This document shows positions 48,601-58,843 of a DNA stretch of 64,000 bases, one piece after another (within the stretch, counting starts at the first letter, position 1; every line of letters begins with the position of its first letter). Source of the stretch: Rhynchonema sp. JSB1_4 (Eukaryota; Nematoda; Chromadorea; Monhysterida; Xyalidae); NCBI GenBank assembly GCA_030248065.1, contig JASAMV010009273.1:1-64000 (forward strand), written 5' to 3'. A model generated the notes under the pieces. It had not been told where the DNA came from, made no database searches, and saw only the letters and a program-made list of their open reading frames with translations. The translations under genes and the position numbers were made by a program.

Positions 48601-51600
48601 GTGAATTGGACTGTCAGCTGTTTGTCACGCAGAATTGTCTGTCGTTGTTGTTCGCTTGTCTCGCTTTGCACGACACCCATGCCAGGGCGATGGCTTATTT
48701 GGGTCCGTAGGGGGCGGGGTCATTCCGAGTTTTGTTTGTGTTTACTGATGCCGACTAGGAAGTGTGATCGGCGTAAATGCTGGTCGTGCGAGCCTAGCAA
48801 ACCCTTTCTAAAAAAACGTGACCAGATGCGATGAAGACAGATTCTAGCACCCACACGCAGGGAAATCCTCATGCACCACGTTGTATTCCACAACGTGTAA
48901 CGTTTCCCAAATCAACAGCCACGTAGGAATGTTTCGCGAATCTACCACCTCTGAAATCGGGCTCGTGTTGGCGTAGTGTTACTATAGATATTGGTTGCAC
49001 AATGACTTTGTAAGAATTGGTCAAATTTTTTCCCTGAATCGTAAAGAGGGAAAGTGACGGGGTGGTGACGTTGCGTTGCGTGATCGCACACAAAGCATGT
49101 AGTAAAGAGAATGTTTCAGACATGCGGCAACGTGGTTGATCTGCTGGACTATTTTCAGGTGAAAATGTTTTGTGAGAATCACAAATAGCACAGTGGTTAA
49201 GAGTGACTGAACGTGAAAATCAGGATTGATTTGATGAATTCTTATATGGTCCTTGTGCGACCAATATTAACAAATGACAAATAAACGCCATGATAAATTA
49301 AAACATAAATTCCAAATTCGAACTTGTGAAACGATTTCTGACAACGGTCAGCTGTCTGTTATGTAGGTGTGCACAACTTCATGGCGCAACTCAAATGTCT
49401 GTCCTGCACCACGGCCTCGTTCCCGCACAAAACACAGCTGCTCTACCTTTGCACGCTGCTGAAGAACTCGGTGGAAAAAGATAATCAACGACTTTCTACT
49501 AGTTGGTTTACCACTTGTGCATTTGTTTGTCTGGTGGTAAAAAGTTGGTGATCGGATACGATATTTCTTGATGTGTTCACGCGGTTTGAAGTGTAACATC
49601 ACCCTCCTTAATTATTTATGCATGTGCACTGGCTGCTCCCGTTTATGTATGACAAGCTGGCCGATGTTTCACATTGGCATGTTATATGGAGGTGTTGGTG
49701 TTGCTGTACTTTTGGCAGACGAATCAGACCGGATCACCAAATTTTAATTTGCAATAGGGTTGTTTTTCTTGGGTTACCCTGAAATACGACGTTCCCTACT
49801 TTTCAGTCACAGCGCATTTCTTTGCGCGTGTTGCCAAACTTTCACTCCACCCAGAAGACACCAAAATGTACACGTTGATGAATCAATATTTGTTGCTCAA
49901 ACCCGAAACCGATCTCGCTGTGAGTGTTGTTTTTATAATATGTTTATTCGAGTTTATTTCATTTTTGCTTCCACAAAAGTTATTGAATCTCAACATTTAC
50001 GAAACTATTCCGATTTTTGTTGAATTATTTTTTTCCTCCAAATGCATGAGCCCATATTTATGCGCAGTGCGTTCCCGAATTTCGACTGATGTTTCAAGCG
50101 AGTGATATAGAGCGTGACTGGGTGTGTCAGTTGTTGGTCGATGCGCTCAAACAACCGATCGATTATCACATGGCTGTCAAAGAGTACGTTTGAATAGCTG
50201 GCCGATGTTTCACAGTTGTTGTGATTTTTGCGTTTGCGGTGCGCTGTCAGTGCATTTTCCAGCAGATGAAATTCTTTGCACAAGAAATAAGCCGATTACT
50301 TGATTTAATGTTGATATTTCTCAATTGAATGACACAACAGAAAACAATGACTGCCAATGTACACACAGAACTTACATGTTTGTCCATCTAGCTGATGTTT
50401 CATTGCAGCTTCATATTCAAACAGCTGATGTCACATTTGCGCAGTTCGATATGCAGTCCAAAATGCACAATGTTGATCTTACGCTGCATCAAAGCGGCTT
50501 GTCAAATACACACGGCCGCAGTGGATATGTGTGTTACACAAGGTTCAATGTTTCATGCTCTGTTGTTTCGTTTAGCTGTCTTTAGCATTTGGGGAGAAAC
50601 AAGCCACTAGTGGGTTTGGCAACGGAACCATCATCTATCTGTTTTGGTCCTGACTTTGTATTTGCGATATTTCGACATTTTACAAATGCGGAAATTTTGA
50701 CCAGCACAAAAGTGGTTGCCAGATGCCGTGAATAAACAACTTTTTCGGTGATGGAATCTTGGGTCATCAGCTGCTCTCACAATTTTGTTGATACACACAA
50801 GCTCACTTATCAGACCAACGCCCAGGTGTAATGCAGCAGCTAAACATCCGTTTTTGCGCAGGTCTAATCCCGTGGCTAACGCAAATGTCAACTGATATCA
50901 GTGACAGAGCCAAGCCAACCAAACAAGATCAATGGGTATTGGGGTTTATGGCTGACATTGCATGTGTGGCGTGCACACATCTACACGGTTCGTGGGGAAA
51001 CTTGCACGGGGGTTGCGATAAATGACTACAATTGGTTGGGAATACGTATTTGTGGAGAAGTGCATTGATAAGGCTTGCATTAAACCAGTGTTGGGGGTGG
51101 GGGAGGGGGTAGCCCCCAGTACAGTAGGTATCCCCTCGCCTGGTACAGTAGGTATCTCGCCGATGTTTGGCATGGTACAGTACGTATCCCCCCCCCCGAT
51201 TTTCACCCAGGTACAGTAGGTATCCCCCGATTTTGCCCCAAAAGTGCCAATTTTTAACCAAAATGGCCAAAATTAGTGTAAAATCAGTGTTTTTTACCTC
51301 AAATTACCCAAAATTCGCGCGCTACGGAGCAAATACTACGTTTTCACACGATTCCCATTAAAAATTTTCACCCAAAAATCTAACTTCCCAACCCCCCAAA
51401 ACCCCCCTAGGTACATAACCCCCCAGGCCATCGGCTCTGGTACAGTAGGTATCCCCCGAGCCAGTGATGTAGTTGGTCCGACAAGAAAGCTAGCTAGCTG
51501 GAGGGGTCCGGCGCAAGAAAGCTAGCTAGCTAGCCGGGTATCCGGATTTGGGGGGGTATTGGTCCAGAAGTCAAAAACAGGGGTATAAAAATTGGTCGAA

Positions 51601-52370
51601 ATTATGCTAAAATAAGCCTTAAAATGCGTATTTTTGTGCACGTGTGAGAAAATTTCAACGAATTTGACCATTTTGGCCCATAAAATGGTCATTTTGGCAC
51701 TAAAATCAACACTTTTTTTACTTGGTGACCGGAGCAAGAAAGCTAGCTAGCCAGTTTGGGGGGTATGGGTTTCGGAGCAAGAAAGCTACCTAGCAGTTGG
51801 GGGGGTAATACCCCCCCCCCATACCCCCCCAACCACATCACTGCCCCGAGCCCGGTACAGTAGGTATCCCCCTCCAGAGTACCTCCAACACTGCGTTAAA
51901 CTATGTATATTAGGATTCTTTAGTTTTGTAATTGACCGATGATGATTTACGCCCTGTCCCAATTGTTTTTTCGTACATAGTAGTGTTTTGACTTCAGCAT
52001 GTTTAGCTGGGAATCTGGGTTTTGATGCTTATATGCGATTGGTATAAACAATTCACCTAAACGAAGACTGTTAGCCAAAAATGTTTCCATGTTCAAACAT
52101 ACACTCCTATGCACCTGCTATTTATTTGTTAGCCACCTTTGGTTCCCTATCGTAAAACGTTCAAATTCAACAAAAAAATAAGAAATTTCAGCTCGGTTCA
52201 ACAATCCCAAGGTCAAGCGCCTGTCCCCTGAATTGCGCATATCTGCAATGTTGATGCTTCGTACATTGTTGCAACGCACGACACGAAACAAGGATGTGAA
52301 TAATAGAATAAAGGACGTATTGAATGTGTTTGTGAGTACAGATTCAGGGATTGTCAAAAAATATTATTGA
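45626..52370 (+). CDS. URB1: URB1-like nucleolar pre-ribosome protein, C-terminal region only
   Basis: URB1 (Npa1) acts in early 60S ribosome assembly in the nucleolus. Ten exons join in phase to 509 residues: 45626-45910, 46322-46448, 47149-47279, 48519-48702, 49367-49501, 49807-49919, 50068-50183, 50409-50542, 50862-50987, 52192-52370 (TGA). The start MKRKSSSVLEEE is followed by a lysine-rich KTKKKDKKSQ, a likely nuclear signal. URB1 C-terminal blocks in order: LLFRVLYLLESIPNIDM; DVLQSIDAQSLWYTLVHLQ; IYDHRFLLPLLCDIT with LLFACLALHDTHARAMAYL; KTQLLYLCTLLKNSVEKDN; AHFFARVAKLSLHPEDTKMY; CVPEFRLMFQASDIERDWV; LRCIKAACQIHTAAVDM; GLIPWLTQ; SAMLMLRTLLQRTTRNKD. Human URB1 is about 2,270 residues, so three quarters are missing. 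There is no room upstream, because MED17 ends 770 bp before. Confidence 0.85.
46968..47092. repeat. Fold-back repeat, GTCGTCAAATCA type (copy 2)
   Basis: ATGTCGTCAAATAAAGTCGT and ACGACATGATTTGACGACAT arms around AATAATACATGAGAGCCCCA. It is the 17093-17215 repeat in the opposite orientation and ends 56 bp before a URB1 exon. Confidence 0.6.
48989..49266. mobile_element. MITE with TTGGTCGCACAATGA ends (copy 2, 278 bp)
   Basis: TATTGGTTGCACAATGACTT at the left and CTTGTGCGACCAATA at the right. The interior matches the 20188-20466 copy in reverse complement (GATCGCACACAAAGCATGTA, GAGAATCACAAATAGCACAG). Lies in a URB1 intron. Confidence 0.78.
51086..51893. mobile_element. hAT-like element, CAGTGTTGG family, interrupted by a MITE
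   Basis: CAGTGTTGG and CCAACACTG ends, flanked by CATTAAAC (51078-51085) and CGTTAAAC (51894-51901), 7 of 8 identical. GGTACAGTAGGTATCCCCC units repeat near both ends. The 382-bp MITE at 51462-51843 is inserted within it, so it was about 420 bp before. Lies in the last URB1 intron. Confidence 0.8.
51462..51843. mobile_element. hAT-like MITE, CAGTGATGTAGTTGG family (382 bp), nested
   Basis: Terminal repeats as in 8635-9023 with the exact 8-bp duplication CCCCGAGC at 51454-51461 and 51844-51851. The sequence is nearly the same as the 8635 copy, so both are recent. Confidence 0.9.
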
Positions 52371-52379
52371 TCGATTTGA

Positions 52380-52385
52380 AATAAA
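52380..52385 (+). terminator. Polyadenylation signal of URB1
   Basis: AATAAA 10 nt after the URB1 stop codon and about 130 nt before the next gene's acceptor. Confidence 0.5.
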
Positions 52386-52496
52386 GATGCAGTAATTGTC
52401 AATTATTTGAGGATTTGTTGACTTTGGTGCAAACGGTTTTTCATATCCGTTGAACATACTTTCCTTTATTTATTAAGGTTCAACTATTTTCCACCA

Positions 52497-52516
52497 ATTT
52501 ATACTACTCATTTCAG
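52497..52516 (+). other. Acceptor-like site just before the sulfatase start codon
   Basis: TTTATACTACTCATTTCAG ends 9 nt before the ATG at 52526 and only 146 bp after the URB1 stop. There is hardly room for a separate promoter, first exon and intron, so a trans-splice acceptor is plausible. Confidence 0.55.
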
Positions 52517-52525
52517 TGAAGCAGA

Positions 52526-55500
52526 ATGAATACTGATACCGCAAGAACATTCCTATTTGATCTCGTACTTTGTTGTGTATTTGTTTCTCGTGCTTTGGCT
52601 GGCGATACGTGTACCAAAGGTGGGTGTCATAAAAAGCTTACGGACCTTCGGGGCAAAGTAAAACCATCCTATTTGCCTCCATTTTTTTCGGTAATTTTTT
52701 CGCAGTAGGTAGATTTGGGAAAATCAGCTCGATGTCGATACTTTCATTCGAACATTTTCCGATGTTTTTTTATTGTTTTTTCATGCATCAACATGATCGC
52801 TTGAGCAGAAAATAAGACGCACATAAACAAACCGGAAGAAACATTTACACATGTTGCAGATGAGTGTTCGTCCAGACGGCCGTCGCAACCAAATGTGGTG
52901 ATTCTGCTCGCTGACGATGTCGGATATGGCGACTTTGTGAGTTCAGGGCTGTGCCTAGCGCAGTGGCAGTGTGTCGGACTGCATGGTGATGGTGCCGGGT
53001 TCGAATCCTCTTCGGGGAACTGAATTTTCCTCAACGTGTCCTTCTTGTTTCAGTGACTTTCGATAATACTCGTTCGGCCGATAACAGTATAGTCCATCCA
53101 TCAGCTCATGGCACTTTTGGTTGGGAGGTTCAGGTTCCGTTGTGAAAAATTGTTCCTCCACAAGGCAATGTCAGAGAAAACGGCGCACAAAAATAGAACA
53201 AAAACCGCTTTCTCTTTCTTTTCTTTTTCGTAAGCCAACCGGAACCGGAACAGCACCAGATTCTGTCAAGCTTTTCAGAGCTTTTGGAAGTGTCATGAGC
53301 TGATGGATGGACTATACTTACAGTATATCCATTTATGAACCCTTCCTAATTTTGCGAGACGTTTGTGGACACCCGTGCCTACAAACAAGGCATCTGTGCA
53401 CTCGATGTTTCACCATTGGTATATATTAATTGAGGCTTCATATGGCCATCCGAGCCAAGAATACAACGCGATCGACAGATTGGCCGCGGAAGGCATTCGA
53501 TTCCAACAGTTCTATGCCGCCGACTCAATGTGCACACCGAGTAGGGCTGCACTGTTCACTGGTGGGTTGTATTGGGGGGGAGGGCAGTAAAGGATGGAGG
53601 AAAAACTACGTCCCATATGTGTCAGGTGTCATGACGCACAAGTATTTTTGGGTCGCACTTGTATGTTGGTGATTTGATTTTGTAAATTTTGTGTGTTCTA
53701 CATTTGACTGTGATGCGCGCAGTCTCAGCCAGGTGGTGCACCGGAATCGCCTTGTCGAGTGTATAGTACACCACGTATAACTCTTTCTATCAAGAACGAT
53801 GTGGTTTACTGTACAGGGTGTCCTTCGTTGTCCGTTTCGACCTCAATTTCACACACTAGGCAGGCTCAGCGCTAGGCCATCGCAAGTGCGGATGCACTGG
53901 ATGGACCCAGCAAACCCGCGCAATGCTGGTCCTGTATGATGTTTCATGAACCTGAGTGCAGTGTAGACAGTCGTGTTGTGGGTGCTAGTTGGTGCCCTGA
54001 TCTCCAACCAAGTACCCCCTTGTCAGGTCGCCTCCCCATCCGCACCGGTATGGTGGGTGGTCGACGTGTTCTGGTTGATTTCAACACTGGCGGCCTGCCA
54101 AAGACTGAATGGACATTGCCCAGACTGTTCAAAAGGGCCGGATACAGGTCGGCCGCTGGGGGGGGCTGTGAATTTGTTGCCGCCTGTTTTGTTTTAGTAT
54201 TCATCGGAAATAATAACGCCAACGTTTCAATGATGTTTGTAAATGATAATGCGGAAACATTTTTTTTTGTTTTTATACGGAGCAGTTTGCGTCAACTGTT
54301 CCAAGTTCAATCATCATACATAACGTCAACGGGACAGTTTTGGCTGTTTTTTTATAAAATTCATATTATGCGTTAGGGCAGACATGATAACAAGAGCAGG
54401 GCTATAGCAGCTGTACCATTTGCCCTTTCAACCTGCTATCCAGCACGCATTGCGTGAAACCCTAAGGCTTTTGGTGGGAGAAATGTCCCACTCCTCCGAA
54501 ATAAAATTTCGATGTGTTGATAAAATGCCCGGATTGGCTCAGGGTTTGATCTAAGCCTTAGCCTAATGGAGAGCCTAAGCCTAAACCTGAGATTAAGGAG
54601 AGTCAAATCTCAGGCTGTCTTTGGATTTCCAAGTTCCCTTGCGAAACGTCTTTGGTTTACCAAAAAGCATCCGCAGCACCAACCGACAGGCATAGTAGAT
54701 TAACCGCGTCATGAGACTGGCTTTCAGAACAGGCATGGTGGGCAAGTGGCACCTGGGCATCAATGAAAAGACAAGCTCCGATGGGGTGCACCTGCCCAGC
54801 AAACACGGCTTCGACTACGTTGGATGGAATCTGCCCTTCACGCATTTGTGGGACTGTGACAGTAGCAAGGTGCGTACGGGGCTGTCTCTTTATGGTCACC
54901 TTTCGCGTAGGGCAGCGCCGAACACAGTGCCCGACTTTGACCAGCTTATACCCTGGTGGTCGCAATCAGCGGCATCAATAAATCTCCAATCATAGAGTTT
55001 GACAAAAAGCAGGCATGTGACCATGGCGAAATCGACCAAGTGTGATATTGCTTAGTGGTCGATTGCACAGACAGCGACGAAGGCTAATATAACAGTGGTC
55101 AACCCAAGTGGTCAAATCACTTCGTCAACTCATTTTGTAGAGTCGTGAACTCACCCCGAATGCCATGTATTATTTCTCGGGGGGCTGCTGAGAGTTAGTT
55201 GACCAAGTGATTTGACCACTTGAGATGACCACTATAATATTAACCCGTTTACGACATTCAGATTTTCCAAAAGGACGGCCCGGTTGCGAACAAATGCTTT
55301 CTGTACCACGGCGATACGCTCAAGGAACAACCATATAAAGTGGACAAACTCACTGATAGATTGCTGGAAGGTGTGTATGTGTGCATAGGGTGGCTGAAAT
55401 AGCGATGCAACTTGTGTTTTTTTGACAATTTGACAACAGTTTGGGAAAACAAAGTACATTTCGAAAAGTTCCATGTCTGTTTGTATGGAGCATGTGCATT

Positions 55501-58340
55501 TTTCCCCAGATTTACTGGTGCTGCCAGCATGACCAGTGTAACGGTTGTTGATTCGCTGCCTGTGATAACAGCTTTTACGCTGGTCAAAATTTGTAAATCT
55601 CAAAGTATCCACTCTACAATGAAAATCTCCCGAATCTATATAATTTGGTCACATTTCCATCCTGCAGGCTGGACCGAGTTTCTCGACCAGACGCTGGCCG
55701 AGCAAGAGGCCAAAGGAGGCCAACGTCAACCGTTCTTTTTCTATTTCTCATTTCCGCACGCACACTCCAGTCCCTGGTGGTCGCACAAAGTCGACACGCC
55801 ATCGAAACGAGGTTGGTGCGTGCCCGTGGCGCAGTGGTGTGCGCGTGTGCAATTGGTGCGCATGTGTGCACTGGGTTCGAGTCCCGACCGTGCACTTTGG
55901 AATATTTCTTAGCGTCGGAACTAGGTGGTCGTCTGTAATAGTATCATCATCAGTCAGTGTTGTTCAATAATCATCGGAATTGTTTTTTTGTGAACCCAAT
56001 ATGATGACATTCTCATCAATCCGAGTGCTCTACTTTTACGCCACGCTGTAAGCTGCAACGACACAGGCATCTACGGCGACACGCTGAACGAAATGGCGTG
56101 GGCGGTTGGACAGGTGATCGACTCACTCAAACTGAATGCACTCGACAAACACACCCTGGTGTTGTTCATGTCCGATCACGGGCCGCACCGCGAAATGTGC
56201 TCCTATGGTGGCACAACTGGATTGTTGAAAGGTGTGGCGACACTGATGATCACCTGGGGCACCATGGGGCTGGACACTATAAACATGTTGATCTGTATAG
56301 GTGCAGCTTTACTTGTCCATTTTAGGCTTGTAGACAATGAGAACAAAATTTTCGTTGAATCATGGTTTGTGATTCTGTTGGACACTAATTTCGACCAGCG
56401 TAAAAGTTGCTCATTCGGTGGAACAACTTACGCTGGTCGAAATTAGTGCCTCAACTCTATCACAAAATATGATTCAAACAAAATTTTGTTCTCATTGTCC
56501 ACAAACCAAAAATGGACAAGTATAACCACAATCTGGGGACTGACAGTGTAGCATGAAGAACAGTTTGAATCATTTTATTTAACGTGGTGTTTTTTGGTCG
56601 CTCGTGTTTCGACCTTGTTTTCACAGCCGATGGCTTTCCGCCAGGTCATCGTCAGTGCGAATGCACCAGAGACGGCCATGTGGTACCTCAGTCATGCGAA
56701 CTCCATTCAAAGTCACAAAATACAAACTAGAACCAAACAACTACATCGAATCTACATATATCAGGTGGCAAGTCAAACAGTTGGGAGGGCGGCTTCCGCA
56801 TTCCGTCAATTGCCTGGTGGCCGGGTGTAATCGGTGCCGGGACAGTATCGAATGTTGTACTGTCCACACTGGATGTATTGCCCACGATGGCCACAATTGT
56901 CCAACAGCACGGGGATGACAGACCGATGCTGTCAAAAATGAAACATTATGATGGTCGGTGGGTGTATGGAGCGACGTTTTGTTAAGAAAACACGATTGTT
57001 TTACCCAATCCTGTGGTTAGGGTGGTACCACATCGGGAATAATGGAGTGTCAAACGTGGGACCCGAGTCGGCCTCGGCCTTGGTCAGTTGTTTTGCGCAA
57101 AAAAGCACGTTCGCTTTCGCTGTGAAGCTAAGTGCGTTCCGACCCGATAAGTTTGCTACAAAGCAACGGCCCCACTCGGTCGAAAAGGGAGCAAAATGCA
57201 TGGTTGAGTGGAAAAATTACACAAGAAATTAACAAACACCAGAAACAGTTGTCGTGTTTTTCACTGAACACATGCCGAAATGGTCCTATCCCTTGTGAAA
57301 CATCAGCCGACCAGCCTCGTACACAGGCATGGATGTGACCGATTATCTGTTGGGTGCGCGCACAAAGGACCCAACTGACCAGCTGGCGATGAAACGACCC
57401 ATCTATTTCTATTGCAATCGAAAGTTGATGGCAGTCAGATATGGCAAATACAAGGTAGCGTTTGTTGGGTTATTGGTTGGGCTTTGGGTAGTTTAGGCCT
57501 CTCACACAATGCCGGGGGGATTATCGGATTAGACTTGCGTACTTTTGCTCAGCGTGCGAGACGCACTAATTTATCCTGCATTGCGCGTGAACCTTTAGAG
57601 TCAGTTGTTGGGCATGATAATGGGTTGGAATACTATTAGATATTGGGCTGCAATAATTACTTGCCTATATGAAGGAACCTAAAAAGAACTTTAGAAAATA
57701 TGTATATACTTTGTCAGGTGCACTTCAAAACATCGATAACGATGGAGAACGCCACACACGGCTGTGCACATGGAGTGCCGGAGAAGGAATGGTGGGTATA
57801 AAGATCTTTCGGTTAAGATTGTTTATCTCTTTTTCTTCAGTGCATTTTCACGACTTAACAATAGAGGAATCGGCTTCTTGATAATCAGTGCGCCCCCAAA
57901 GAGAGTTCGAGAAACATTTCTATCCGAATGTTTAGTGGCAATATCACCATTTAATTATATTTGTGCTGCCAATAAAATTCGTGGTTTCGGCACAGTTTGC
58001 TTTTCTTTTGTGCAACAAAATCGACCAAACAAAGTCCCCAGGCATGAGTTAGGACACGCCTTGCGAACTGTGTCCCCATGTCAGGTACGCCGCCCAGTTG
58101 TGTACGGACAGCGAAGTGCACGAGCATGACCCTCCGTTGGTGTACGACGTTAATGTGGACCCGGGTGAATCGTACACGTTGGACACCGAGTCAAAGGACG
58201 TACGCACTTTGTTGTCGACGGTGGAGGACTTGGTCGACGAGCACGACGCCGAAATCGACACCGACATTGCCAGTGCGCACGGCGAATTCACGCCCAAAGT
58301 CATTCCCTGTTGTAACTACCCGAAATGCGAATGTGGTTGA
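52526..58340 (+). CDS. ARSA: Arylsulfatase A-like sulfatase, secreted or lysosomal
   Basis: Hydrolyses sulfate esters; family members use a formylglycine made from a cysteine. Twelve exons join in phase to 541 residues: 52526-52619, 52860-52936, 53435-53561, 54027-54147, 54728-54869, 55262-55370, 55668-55811, 56067-56231, 56765-56953, 57327-57454, 57718-57791, 58085-58340 (TGA). Signal peptide in residues 1-26. The metal-site start [16 protein letters not shown] has Asp50 and Asp51. The formylglycine motif is [11 protein letters not shown] with Cys90. Then come [25 protein letters not shown], the second metal site MSDHGPH, and [20 protein letters not shown]. The C-terminus has [17 protein letters not shown] and a cysteine cluster (CCNYPKCEC), both as in arylsulfatase A. 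All expected catalytic motifs are present, so it is probably active. The substrate cannot be told. Introns hold two SINEs and fold-back repeats. Confidence 0.93.
52944..53330 (+). mobile_element. tRNA-derived SINE in the sulfatase gene (copy 1)
   Basis: A tRNA-like head at 52944-53022 with A-box-like TAGCGCAGTGGCAGTGTG and a perfect B-box GGGTTCGAATCC. The downstream body includes CCATCCATCAGCTCATGGCA and its inverted partner near 53290. It starts 7 nt after the exon 2 donor. End of the element approximate. Confidence 0.65.
55088..55250. repeat. Fold-back repeat, GTGGTCAA type (copy 2)
   Basis: Same structure as 40845-40985: CAAGTGGTCAAATCACTTCG and AAGTGATTTGACCACTTGAG arms around ACCCCGAATGCCATGTATTA. 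It ends just before sulfatase exon 6. Confidence 0.65.
55815..55970 (+). mobile_element. tRNA-derived SINE in the sulfatase gene (copy 2)
   Basis: Head with A-box GTGGCGCAGTGGTGTGCG and B-box GGGTTCGAGTCCC, then a tail with TTAGCGTCGGAACTAGGTGG that recurs at 45133-45180. Inserted 4 nt after the exon 7 donor. Confidence 0.65.
56312..56524. repeat. Fold-back MITE, GTAGACAATGAG family (copy 2)
   Basis: TGTCCATTTTAGGCTTGTAG and the inverted CCACAAACCAAAAATGGACA enclose ACCAGCGTAAAAGTTG/CAACTTACGCTGGT. Same family as 32219-32436. In a sulfatase intron. Confidence 0.75.
56641..56667. repeat. Dispersed short repeat around GTCATCGTCAGTGCGAA
   Basis: The same roughly 27-bp word is at 12270-12301, 56641-56667 and, inverted, 61957-61990, usually within GGTGCACCAGG...TGCACC. 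Diverged copies lie at 15068-15093, 32516-32543 and 53872-53900. No surrounding element could be defined. Confidence 0.6.
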
Positions 58341-58407
58341 ATGAATGTCGTTCGCATTAAGGCTGTGGGTCGGACGGTGGTGTGATGCGCGCATACACTG
58401 GCGTCAC

Positions 58408-58520
58408 TTAAAAAAAACCCCCAAAAACAAAAAAAAAAAAAACCCACAAACCCCACCAAAAAAAAAAACCCCCCCCCCCCAAACAACCCCACCCAACCCA
58501 CCCCAACCCCACCAACCCCC
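58408..58520. repeat. A-run / C-run low-complexity tract
   Basis: Alternating A and C homopolymer runs just after the sulfatase stop, in its probable 3' UTR. No function seen. Confidence 0.85.
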
Positions 58521-58843
58521 GGTTCATTGTTGTGACACTCATTTGACCTCAGGTGGTTACATTTTTCTTTGCCTGCATGTACCGCACTTTTTAGCAGATT
58601 TTTAATGCTCTCGCAATTTTGGTTGTGCTCTTACATTATACGGTTGTATGTTGCTGCTAAGCTATTCATGGTGCTTTACTCGATGTTACTCGTGTGTCTT
58701 GGATAAAAACAAATCTTGTGATGTTCATTCCCCGTTACTCATACACATGTTGTCGTGAGAAAGCATACAAACACAAAACATTGAAAAATCCAACCGTAAA
58801 AAGCAATCAACATGGTTTTTCAAAGAAATTATTGTGAGCACAC

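Noticed and set aside
50543..50610. Read-through of URB1 exon 8 past 50542 (MFHALLFRL...)
   Set aside because: The next exon (50862) matches the URB1 block GLIPWL in phase only if the exon ends at 50542.
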